Assembly: GCA_023248915.1 (NCBI GenBank)
Contig: JAHFDQ010000224.1
Coordinates: 1-8,614 of the forward strand
Reading direction: 5' to 3'
Length of the DNA: 8,614 nt
Source: Archangiaceae bacterium
GTDB taxonomy: Bacteria; Myxococcota; Myxococcia; Myxococcales; Myxococcaceae
A program made the translations under genes and the position numbers. Below the pieces are notes generated by a model. That model was not told the DNA's origin and did no database searches. It saw only the letters and a list, made by a program, of their open reading frames with translations. Every line of letters begins with the position of its first letter. Positions within the stretch are counted from its first letter, which is position 1. Below, one piece after another: positions 1 to 6,975 of the stretch.

Positions 1-538
1 TCTTCGCGTCGTCCTCCTGGGTGACCAGCACCGAGCGGACCTTCCACTCGCGAATCGCCTCTTTGTAGAGCCGTTCGGTCTCGGCCGGGTCGGCCTTCGC
101 GGACGCGGTCATCTGGGCCTTGAGGATTTCCTGGGCGGCCGTGGTCCGGTACTCGTCGATCGTCTGCTTGAACTCGGGCAGGTCGTCCATTCCCATCTCG
201 CGCGCCTCGAAGGCGATGAGGCGCGCCTCGATGATCCGGTCGAGGACGGGGGTGAAGTCCTTCTTGCCGGCCTTGGCCTGGGCGTCGTGCGCCGAGTGCG
301 CGTCCGCCAGGGCCGACGAGAGTTCCTTCAGGGTGATGGCGTCGTTCTCGACGGCTGCCACGGTGAGGGTGGCCGAGTCGTCCGAGAAGAGGTGGGCCAT
401 CACGAACTCGTAGGAGAGCTCGGGGAAGCCTGCGTCGGCCGCCGCGCGGGCCGGCGTCGGCGGCGCCGCCGCAGGGGGTGCGGCGGCCAGGAGCATTCCG
501 AGCACCGTCTTCGCTGCAGGTCCGAGGAGCAGAGTCAT
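1..538 (-). CDS. SurA/PpiC-type periplasmic chaperone, N-terminal part (runs off left edge)
   Basis: The gene is open to the left edge, so only 179 residues are visible. After a hydrophobic N-terminus (about 1-25) and an Ala/Pro-rich linker comes a SurA-N-like helical region. It begins with a VAAVENDAITLKEL stretch at about 60-73, of the V-x-V-N-x-x-I-T-x-x-E-L type that opens SurA, PrsA and EpsD chaperones. An EARLIAFEAREMGMDDLPE segment (about 104-122) matches the typical 'EARLLxxEAxxxGLDxxPE' helix. At about 165-179, WKVRSVLVTQEDDAK looks like the first strand of a parvulin rotamase domain, but Ser169 stands where active enzymes usually have His (RHILV). Such proteins guard unfolded outer-membrane proteins in the periplasm, which fits a barrel gene upstream in the same transcript. 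ATG at 538 was chosen; an in-frame GTG at 577 is possible, and neither has a strong ribosome binding site. The 56-base gap to the upstream stop (539-594) holds only short palindromes such as GAGATCTC and no terminator hairpin. Confidence 0.82.
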   Translation of the reverse strand, partial: MTLLLGPAAKTVLGMLLAAAPPAAAPPTPARAAADAGFPELSYEFVMAHLFSDDSATLTVAAVENDAITLKELSSALADAHSAHDAQAKAGKKDFTPVLDRIIEARLIAFEAREMGMDDLPEFKQTIDEYRTTAAQEILKAQMTASAKADPAETERLYKEAIREWKVRSVLVTQEDDAK

Positions 539-594
539 GGTGAGATCTCGAGGGTTGCCGGAAGCTGCTTGTCGCACGAATCCGGGGGCGCCGG

Positions 595-2715
595 TCAGCG
601 ATTCGAGTCCTTTCGTGCGTCCTTCATCGGCACGTGAAGGCTGTAGTCCCCGCCCGTCGCCGGGAATGGCCAGAGCTTCGCCGCGGCCTGGACGCAGGCG
701 TCGAACGGGGTGTGCCTCTGCGCCTCGTCGGACAGGTCTGCCCGGACCACCCGGCCGCTCGGGTCGATGGAAACCCGGACGTCACCCTGGGGGGCCGTCG
801 CCCCCGGCGCCCGTTTCGCCTCGGCTTCGAGGCAGCGCCGAAGGTCGGCGCGAACCGCCTCGACCGCCCCGACCATTTGTCGCCGCCCGGCCTCGCCCGG
901 GAGGAGCGCCTCGGGCCCCTGCTTCGCCGCCACCGCCGGAGGCGCAGGCTTCGGCTGCAAGGCCTCGGTGAGCTTCGACTCCAGGCGTTCATCGAGCCGG
1001 TCCTCGAGCTGGGCCTCGAGCTGTTCCTCGGCCGCCGAGGACTGCTGGGGTTCCCTTGGCTTGCCTTCGGTGGGAGCCGAAGGTCCAAGGCCCGGAAGCA
1101 CGGCGACGACCAGGTCGACGCCGGGGGCCTTTTCGGCGCTGGAGAGCACCTGCACGGTGACGCGTTCGGGGAAGAGGCGCTCCGAGGCCGAGAGCCGCTG
1201 AACGTCGGCTCCTCGGCGCGCCGCCTCGGCCATCTCTGCGTCGGTGGCCGGCGCCGTGGCGCGGACGAACAGGGTATGACCGTCCTCCCGGGCGCACCGG
1301 GCCAACGCCACCAGGGCGTCGTGGTCGGCCGGCGACGAGGACGCCGCCGGCGTGTCGTAGTGGACCGCGATGGCCCGCAGGGGCTTCACGGTCGCGGCGC
1401 CGCCGGGCCCTTCCCAGGCGAGCTCGGGCCGAACCTGGTCGGCGCTGACCTCGACCGCTCCGACGGGCAGGGGCACCGTGCAGGCCGCGAAGAGGGGCTC
1501 GGGGGGCGGCATTGCGCCCGCGCGGGTGATGCGCGAAACCGCCCATTCCTCTCCGGGTGACCTTCGTCCGAGCGACTCGGCCTCGGGTGCTCCAGGGCCC
1601 GCCAGCTGCCGCATCACCCCTGCCACCATCCGGCACAGGAGTTCTCCGCCGGTCGCGACGCTGCCGATATCGAAGAGGAACGTGCCGTCGGAACCCTGAG
1701 AATACGAGGTCGATTGCCACACCACCTTGCCGGTGTGGCCGTCGAGCAGCACTGCGCCGAACCGTACCCGCGGGCCCAGCCGGCCGCCGAGGTCCTCGTA
1801 CTCCAAAACCGTACCTGACAGCACCAGGTCGGCCTCCAGCGCGCCGAGAAGCTCGCGCGCCGTCTCGAGCGAGACCCCCCCGGGAATCACCACCCGGTAG
1901 CGCAACAGCACGTCCCGAACCACGCCCGGCTCGATGACCCGGAAGTTGGGAGTGGTGGCGAGCTGGCGGACGAACTCCAGCGCCGCGACTTCGCCGGCCC
2001 GGCGCTGCGGGGTGCCGTTCAGGAAGGGCACCACGGCCACCGAGTAAGACTGAGCCGCGCCGAGCCCCGGCGCGCGGTAGTGGACTTTCGGATTGAACCG
2101 CGCCGCGGCGCCGCAGCCGCTCGAACCTGCGCCGCGGCCCGCGGTGAAGGTCCTCAGGGACCTGGCCAGGTCGGCCAGCACCTTCTCCTGCAGGGTGGGA
2201 AGCGAGTCGATCGACCCCAGGCCGAGCAGGCCGGGGCTGTCGTCTCCTGCGCGCGACACCCCGTCGGCCCAGAGGACCACGGCCTCCTCGTTCGCCCGAA
2301 CCAGGCGCATCGTCACCCCGAGCTTCGGAGGGTCGGCCGGGCGGAACGTGCGCAGCGACGTCACCAGCACCGCGTCGGCGCCGAGCGCCTGGGCAGCCGA
2401 CTTCGCCGAAGCACGGTCGATGCCCCCGGTGTAGCGCAGCCGCTTGTCGGCCAGGAATCGCTCCACCAGGTTGGCGTCGACCACGTCGAGGTTCTCGCGG
2501 GTGAATGCCAGTCGGACGGCGGGCAGCATCTCGCGCAACGGGGCCGCGGCGCCGGTCAGGTTCTCGATCGGAAGCACCGCGATTCTCAAGGGAGGCGGCA
2601 GGCCCGGCCGCGGGGGCGTCGGCGCGTGCGCGCAGGCCAGCGCGGAGGTCGCGCTCAAGGCGATCACGGCCGCCCGCCGCCGGGCGCTACTTGAAGAGCT
2701 TGTCGAGGAGGTCAT
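595..2715 (-). CDS. Lipoprotein with tandem CsgG-type domains and an AgmX/TonB-like C-terminus
   Basis: 706 residues from ATG 2715. The N-terminus is Ser-rich, then Arg-Arg-Arg and a hydrophobic stretch ending ATSALAC, so Cys28 is the likely lipid site, although the lipobox is not perfect. Two repeats with the CsgG/GNA1162 pattern follow. Domain 1 (about 43-188) starts RIAVLPIENLTG and has ALGADAVLVTSL. Domain 2 (about 224-371) starts YSVAVVPFLNGTP and has LEADLVLSGTVLEYEDL and TGKVVWQSTS. Region 447-522 weakly resembles an OmpA-like peptidoglycan-binding domain (a long helix and LSASERLFPERV); this is tentative. A charged helix (about 563-585, EEQLEAQLEDRLDERLESKL) may form a coiled coil. 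The C-terminus (about 613-697) matches the AgmX/PglI TonB-like domain: RRCLEAE, GDVRVSIDPSGRVVRADLSD, FDACVQAAAKLWPFP, with Cys628 and Cys674 at the usual places. It overlaps the upstream lipoprotein gene. ATG 2739 is an alternative start eight codons earlier. A role in envelope assembly or periplasm-spanning linkage is inferred. Confidence 0.85.
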   Translation of the reverse strand: MTSSTSSSSSARRRAAVIALSATSALACAHAPTPPRPGLPPPLRIAVLPIENLTGAAAPLREMLPAVRLAFTRENLDVVDANLVERFLADKRLRYTGGIDRASAKSAAQALGADAVLVTSLRTFRPADPPKLGVTMRLVRANEEAVVLWADGVSRAGDDSPGLLGLGSIDSLPTLQEKVLADLARSLRTFTAGRGAGSSGCGAAARFNPKVHYRAPGLGAAQSYSVAVVPFLNGTPQRRAGEVAALEFVRQLATTPNFRVIEPGVVRDVLLRYRVVIPGGVSLETARELLGALEADLVLSGTVLEYEDLGGRLGPRVRFGAVLLDGHTGKVVWQSTSYSQGSDGTFLFDIGSVATGGELLCRMVAGVMRQLAGPGAPEAESLGRRSPGEEWAVSRITRAGAMPPPEPLFAACTVPLPVGAVEVSADQVRPELAWEGPGGAATVKPLRAIAVHYDTPAASSSPADHDALVALARCAREDGHTLFVRATAPATDAEMAEAARRGADVQRLSASERLFPERVTVQVLSSAEKAPGVDLVVAVLPGLGPSAPTEGKPREPQQSSAAEEQLEAQLEDRLDERLESKLTEALQPKPAPPAVAAKQGPEALLPGEAGRRQMVGAVEAVRADLRRCLEAEAKRAPGATAPQGDVRVSIDPSGRVVRADLSDEAQRHTPFDACVQAAAKLWPFPATGGDYSLHVPMKDARKDSNR

Positions 2716-3277
2716 CGACGGCCACTTCGGTGACGTCATTGAGCGGAGCGCCGCCGCCCCCCAGGAGCCGATCGGCGAAGGTCACCCCGCCTTTCGTCGA
2801 CGCACCCGCCCAGACCAGCCTTCCGGTCGACGTCTCGAGCATCTGCACGCTCACCGACACCACGTTACTGGTCGCTCCGCCCGACCGGACCTCGCCGTAT
2901 TCCTTCACCACGCCGGTGATGATGGCCTCGGCCTTCAACATGGGCCCGAGCTTCATCGTCTCTTCGACGTTTGGGGCGGCTGGGTTGGCCACGCCGACCT
3001 TCGAGAGGGCGCGCACCGTCTCGCCCTGGGGCACCACGTAGAGCGCTCCGGTCGATAGGAGCGCGGTCGAGAAGACGTCACGCACCCGCTCGGCGCCCTG
3101 CGAGTCGCGGCTCAGGTTGGCAAAGGGCATGACCGCGACGGCCGTGATCGACCCGAAGTCCATGTTCTTGTCATGGTACCGGTTGCTATGACCAAAGCAG
3201 GCGGCGAGCGCCAGTGCGGCTGCCCCTGCAATCGCGCCTGTCGAAAACCTTCGAGCCATGAAGAGCCGGGTCGCCAT
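2687..3277 (-). CDS. CsgG/GNA1162-type lipoprotein
   Basis: 196 residues. The signal peptide (Arg9-Arg10, then a hydrophobic core) ends in a good lipobox, LAAC, so Cys27 should be lipidated. One domain follows, with the CsgG/LpoB/GNA1162 pattern: AVAVMPFANLSRD (about 47-59), YVVPQGETVRAL, LKAEAIITGVVKEYGEV (about 114-130) and MLETSTGRLVWAGAS (about 148-162). Members of this superfamily are outer-membrane lipoproteins that either form pores (CsgG) or contact periplasmic machinery (LpoB). At 196 residues it is shorter than CsgG, and no transmembrane hairpins for a pore are obvious, so an accessory role is more likely. Its domain looks homologous to both repeats in the next gene, suggesting duplication. 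It starts nine bases after the barrel gene stops; a purine-rich GATGAGAT lies upstream of ATG 3277, while the internal ATG at 3259 has no such site. Its last 29 bases overlap the next gene. Confidence 0.88.
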   Translation of the reverse strand: MATRLFMARRFSTGAIAGAAALALAACFGHSNRYHDKNMDFGSITAVAVMPFANLSRDSQGAERVRDVFSTALLSTGALYVVPQGETVRALSKVGVANPAAPNVEETMKLGPMLKAEAIITGVVKEYGEVRSGGATSNVVSVSVQMLETSTGRLVWAGASTKGGVTFADRLLGGGGAPLNDVTEVAVDDLLDKLFK

Positions 3278-3286
3278 TAGGCTATC

Positions 3287-5506
3287 TCATCGAAGTACGA
3301 GCACAAGCGTCGCGAACAGCGAGAATGAGCTCACCCCGACAGTGGGGGTGGTCGAGCTGAAGAGCCGAAAGCCGCCGTCCAGGTGCCAGGCCGGGCGGAT
3401 GTTCCAGCGCACCCCTCCGCCGTGCGACCGGGTGAACGTCTCGCTGCCCGTGTCGAGCGTCTGCTGGTACGAGTAGCGCAACTGCAGGTTGCCTTGCTGA
3501 AAGGGCGACACCATGCCGGACAGGTTGGCGAGCGTGGTCGGCCGGGTGCGGACGGACCAGGTGCGGGAAATGCCGCCGGAGAGCGAGATGGCGCGAAACG
3601 GGTTGAACGAGCCGCTGGCGTCCAGGAGCGTGCGGGTATCGAACGTGGTCGGTTGGTCGGCCCCCGACGCTACCGAGTCGGAGTAGGCGACGCTGCCGTT
3701 GAAGGTCACGATCGGCGCGGGCCTGAGCGCCAGGGTGCCAGTCACGCCGACGTTTCGGACCTGCTGGCCCAGCTCGGTCGTGCCGGCGCTGTAGGTGGCG
3801 TTCGAATAGGCGCTCACGCCCTCGTAGAGGTCGGCGCGGTTGAAGAGGCCGAGCGACTGGTTGACCGAGACTCCGGTCGCCCGCTGCGACAGCTGCCCGC
3901 CGTAGGAAAGCGACGAGGCGAGCGTCGGAAGGAATTCGGCCGAGATCGACGCGCTCCAGCGGTTGCTTGCGGTGGGGCCTCGCCCGTCGTTCGCGTCAGA
4001 CCGGTCGACGCGGGCGTTGAGGTTGAAGAGGCGGGACAGCCGTTGGGTGAGGGTCAAGCCGTTGATGAGCGCGAAGCCCAGGTGAGCCGGCCGATTCGAA
4101 TGCGAAAGGAAGGCCGAGAAGTCGTAGGTGAGCCAGGGTTTCTTGAGCAGCTGCACCTTCGCCGTGCCGTTGAAGGTCCCATAGATGGATAGGTCATTGG
4201 GGCGCGCAGACTCGGCAGGTACGACGAGGAAGAACTGCAGCTCGGCCACGTTGATGTCGGTCAAGAGCGGGTCAGTCGTGATGCCGGGCGGAAGCGGTCG
4301 GGCGACCACCTTCACGTAGGGGGCCTCGGTCTGCTCGGTGGTGATCTCGAAGCGGTTGGCGAACAGGCTGAAGACAACGGGGCCGACCAGAGGCAGCGGC
4401 TTCCAGTTCAGGTTGTCGTCGCTCTGGTACGCCGTCCAACCGAAAGCGGCCGCCACGTCCTCGGGCAGTTGCCTGTCCACCCAGACGTGGACAGTGTTGA
4501 CGGCCCCGGTGCCGGGGGCGAACTGGCCGCCCACGTCGCGGGGCACCACGTCGTTCGACGTGCTCGGGCCGAAGCCCAGGTCGACGCCGGCGCTTCCGCC
4601 GAGGTCGCCGTCCACCAGCGCCGGGTTCTGGCTCAAGATGATGCGGGTGGGCGTGAGCGGAAAGGCTTCCGTGAAGGACAGCCCGGCGATGGGATTGCGC
4701 TGGGTCGACACCACGCCGCCGGGGCCCGCCGAGATGGTGTTCGTCGAGCGGGTGCCCAGGTTGTAGCTGGCGAAGGTCGAGACGCGATTGTCCCAGAACT
4801 GGTCGCCCCAGGAAGCCGCGAAGGCGTTGGTCAGGTCGGTCGAGTCGGACAGGTGCAGGTGGTCGATCTGATGCGAGTAGGACACCCGGTGGGTGACGTC
4901 GGCGCGGTGGTCGGGCTTGAAGCTCGCGGTGAGCTGGCCGCTGTCGCTGGTGAGGTCTTGAACTTCACGGCGGGTGTCGTAAATGCGCGCGCGGCTGACG
5001 TTCACGTCGATCGAGGGCAGGTCGGCCGGACGCCAGGCTCCCCGGGCGCTCGCGACTTCGCGAACCGGGGAAGTGGCCGACACCCGACCGAGCGCGGTCT
5101 GAATGTCGGTGAAGCCCTGCGAGCGCGAGTAGGCCAGGCTGGCGTTGAGCGCGGGCAACCCCCAGTTGACCTGGGCGTGGCCCATCCACGTGCGCGGGTT
5201 GACTCGGGTCGAGACGCCGTCGGCGATGGTGGTACCGGTCGCGAAGTCGTACGAGCCGCCCGCGTTGAAGCCCAGCAGCGGGAACAACTGGCGGTCGAGC
5301 GTCAGTTGGTTGCGCATCTGGAAGAGCGAGCTGCCGAGGCGTGTCGTCCTGTCGGTGTCGTCGGTGGTGTCGGTCGACGACCGCACGTACCCGGGCTCGG
5401 TGCGGGCGAACAGGCCGTCGGCCGACGCGATTCGGCCCAGAAGGCAAGGGCCCAGGTAGAGGAAGGCCAGCCTGCCGAGCGAGGGACGACCGACGAAGGG
5501 GGCCAT
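3287..5506 (-). CDS. Large outer-membrane beta-barrel protein, family not recognised
   Basis: 739 residues with a signal peptide (about 1-29, cleavage after Ala27-Ser-Ala). A Thr/Asp-rich segment (about 43-55) follows. The rest alternates hydrophobic and polar residues in strand-length units separated by turns, with many aromatic residues, as in large outer-membrane barrels. Examples are FNAGGSYDFATG, HAQVNWGLPALNASLAYSRS, HRVSYSHQIDHLHL and LQLRYSYQQTLDTG; the last strand is SSFSLFATLVLVLR. Residues about 330-430 differ: NTVHVWVDRQLPED, FGWTAYQSDDNLNWKPL, FEITTE, APYVKVVARPLPPG and VAELQFFLVVPA look like a beta-sandwich module, of the kind that describes a vector difference between measured sample and background in discoidin-like folds, inserted between barrel halves or closing a large extracellular or periplasmic loop. 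The only cysteine is in the signal peptide and there is no CXXCH. Several hundred residues of barrel predict many strands (about 30 or more), so it could be a secretion or conduit pore. No substrate can be assigned. Confidence 0.85.
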   Translation of the reverse strand: MAPFVGRPSLGRLAFLYLGPCLLGRIASADGLFARTEPGYVRSSTDTTDDTDRTTRLGSSLFQMRNQLTLDRQLFPLLGFNAGGSYDFATGTTIADGVSTRVNPRTWMGHAQVNWGLPALNASLAYSRSQGFTDIQTALGRVSATSPVREVASARGAWRPADLPSIDVNVSRARIYDTRREVQDLTSDSGQLTASFKPDHRADVTHRVSYSHQIDHLHLSDSTDLTNAFAASWGDQFWDNRVSTFASYNLGTRSTNTISAGPGGVVSTQRNPIAGLSFTEAFPLTPTRIILSQNPALVDGDLGGSAGVDLGFGPSTSNDVVPRDVGGQFAPGTGAVNTVHVWVDRQLPEDVAAAFGWTAYQSDDNLNWKPLPLVGPVVFSLFANRFEITTEQTEAPYVKVVARPLPPGITTDPLLTDINVAELQFFLVVPAESARPNDLSIYGTFNGTAKVQLLKKPWLTYDFSAFLSHSNRPAHLGFALINGLTLTQRLSRLFNLNARVDRSDANDGRGPTASNRWSASISAEFLPTLASSLSYGGQLSQRATGVSVNQSLGLFNRADLYEGVSAYSNATYSAGTTELGQQVRNVGVTGTLALRPAPIVTFNGSVAYSDSVASGADQPTTFDTRTLLDASGSFNPFRAISLSGGISRTWSVRTRPTTLANLSGMVSPFQQGNLQLRYSYQQTLDTGSETFTRSHGGGVRWNIRPAWHLDGGFRLFSSTTPTVGVSSFSLFATLVLVLR

Positions 5507-5512
5507 GAAACG

Positions 5513-5516
5513 CCTC
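5513..5516 (-). promoter_or_regulatory. Ribosome binding site of the barrel gene
   Basis: GAGG on the minus strand lies six bases before ATG 5506 and overlaps the TGA stop of the propeller gene. This is the clearest Shine-Dalgarno site in the operon. It supports the ATG at 5506 as the barrel start and suggests translational coupling between the two genes. Confidence 0.65.
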
Positions 5517-6963
5517 AGTACCGCTCTGCCTCCAGGACGACGTGGAACGGTTCGGCCGCGAGCTCGACCTCGGAAAGCAGCCGCCTGCTGGTCAGGTCCG
5601 TGAAGGCGACCGTCCGCCGCGACGGGATGACGGACACCAGCGCATTCTCGACGTCGTCGATGGTCAGGTACGACACCGGGCCGGGGACTTCGATCGAGTC
5701 GATGGGAACGAACGAGTACGGGTCGTACGCCTGCACCCGGTCCTCGTCGGCCCGGCCCACGTAGAGCAGGTCGCTCTTGGGGTCTACCTTGAGGGCGCTG
5801 GCACCCAGGCCCACGTAGAGCCGCGTCACCGGCGTCAACTCGGGGACCGCGTATACGGCGAGGTACTGCGAGCCGCGGTGAATGACGTACAGGCGAGTGC
5901 CAGCCCGGTTGAGCTGCCCGCGAAGCGGTTCGGCGTCGGTCCGCACCGTTGCGACGACCTGGCGGGTGGCGAGGTCGAGCACCGTGATGTCGCTCGAGCG
6001 CCGGTTGAAGACGTACGCGCGGCGCGCGCCGCGGTCCATGAGCAGCGATGCCGGTTCGTCGCCGGTAGGCACCTGGTCGAGCGTCAGTCCCGAGAACGGG
6101 TCGATGAAGGTCGCGGTGTTGGAACCGCGGTTGGCGGTGATCAGCAGCCGGCCATCGGGGGTGAGCGCCAGTTCTCCGGGGCGATCGCCGGGCTGCAACG
6201 ACACGCGCCGAAGCTCTTCGCCCGTCGACAGGTCGAAGACCTGAACCTGGTCCTGACCTGGGAGCGCGACGTACAGCCGGCGCTCGTTCGCGTCGATGGC
6301 CAGGCCCTGCGGTTCGCGCCCGGTGGGGATGACGCCGACCACTTCGTGCCGGTGCTTGTCGAAGACCGAGAGGCTCGCCAGGGTGTCGCTGGTGCAGTAC
6401 CCGTTGACCGCGGTGAGGCGCCCCGCCAGCCTGGGTTCGAAGGCGGCGAAGACTGGAGCGAAGGCGAGCTCGTGGTCGGAGGCCACCGCCCTCGCCAGCG
6501 AGACCGAGATCAGGTCGGACCGGGCGCGTTCGGCGCGAAATGTCAGGGGAATGGTCACGGGCGCCTCGGGCACGAGCAGGTCGGCGGCCCCACCGGCGCG
6601 GGTCAACGTTGCCTTGGCGAACTTAGCGGCGAGGCCGGTGTAGAGCCCCACGGGCAGGCGCCCGAACGCGAGCAGGCGCTGAGGGCGCTCTTTGACCCAC
6701 GAGATCTCGGACGAGGCGATCATGAGTGGCACTCCGAGGCCGTCGTCGCCGACCGCGGCCAGCGAGGCGACCGTGAACGAGACCTGCCGCGCTTCGTCGG
6801 GCGGCGCTTCGAGGTAGACGTACACCTCTCCCTGGTCTTCGAGGGGGGGCAGCACCACGCGCGCGGGCACCCGGAAGTGACAAGAAGTTCCGGTTGAAGC
6901 CACGACGATCGTCGCGAGAAGCCCTCTCAACCGACCCTCGATTCGAGGCCGGCTTGTTAGCAC
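5515..6963 (-). CDS. Lipoprotein with DUF4382-like domain and seven-bladed YVTN-type beta-propeller
   Basis: 482 residues from GTG 6963. A basic, hydrophobic signal ends at Cys28 (STGTSC), a non-canonical but plausible lipobox. Residues about 45-178 resemble DUF4382: GEVYVYLEAPPDEARQVSF, SSEISWV, LPVGLYTGLAAKFAKATL, then a VTIPLTF strand. Residues about 193-478 contain seven successive repeats of the YVTN/YncE type, e.g. RRLYVALPGQDQVQVFDLST, GRLLITANRGSNTATFIDPF, RAYVFNRRSSDITVLDLAT and LLYVGRADEDRVQAYDPYSF. They account for a complete seven-bladed propeller that ends with the protein. Such propellers usually bind protein or ligand surfaces and need not be enzymes. It starts 12 bases after the upstream stop and ends eight bases before the barrel start, so it is a likely barrel partner at the outer membrane. 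A TTG at 6930 preceded by GAGGG would give a compact 17-residue lipoprotein signal and is a real alternative start. Confidence 0.88.
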   Translation of the reverse strand: MLTSRPRIEGRLRGLLATIVVASTGTSCHFRVPARVVLPPLEDQGEVYVYLEAPPDEARQVSFTVASLAAVGDDGLGVPLMIASSEISWVKERPQRLLAFGRLPVGLYTGLAAKFAKATLTRAGGAADLLVPEAPVTIPLTFRAERARSDLISVSLARAVASDHELAFAPVFAAFEPRLAGRLTAVNGYCTSDTLASLSVFDKHRHEVVGVIPTGREPQGLAIDANERRLYVALPGQDQVQVFDLSTGEELRRVSLQPGDRPGELALTPDGRLLITANRGSNTATFIDPFSGLTLDQVPTGDEPASLLMDRGARRAYVFNRRSSDITVLDLATRQVVATVRTDAEPLRGQLNRAGTRLYVIHRGSQYLAVYAVPELTPVTRLYVGLGASALKVDPKSDLLYVGRADEDRVQAYDPYSFVPIDSIEVPGPVSYLTIDDVENALVSVIPSRRTVAFTDLTSRRLLSEVELAAEPFHVVLEAERY

Positions 6964-6975
6964 AGCTCGAGGGCA

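Noticed and set aside
539..594. Short palindromes (GAGATCTC, CTCGAG) as a terminator between two genes
   Set aside because: They are too short for a stable hairpin and have no T-run, so the downstream chaperone gene is probably still in the operon.
2687..3277. A true curli-type CsgG secretion pore
   Set aside because: The protein is shorter than CsgG and no transmembrane hairpins are evident; no CsgE, CsgF or curlin-like gene is present.
3287..5506. Porin of a multihaem-cytochrome electron conduit
   Set aside because: No CXXCH haem motif occurs in any protein of the window, and the barrel's only cysteine is in its signal peptide. Cytochromes outside the window cannot be excluded.
4469..6897. 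Two plus-strand open frames of more than 400 codons opposite the barrel and propeller genes
   Set aside because: Their products are Gly/Arg/Val-rich without domain patterns, whereas the minus-strand frames have signal peptides, repeats and tight spacing. Long antisense frames are expected at this GC content.
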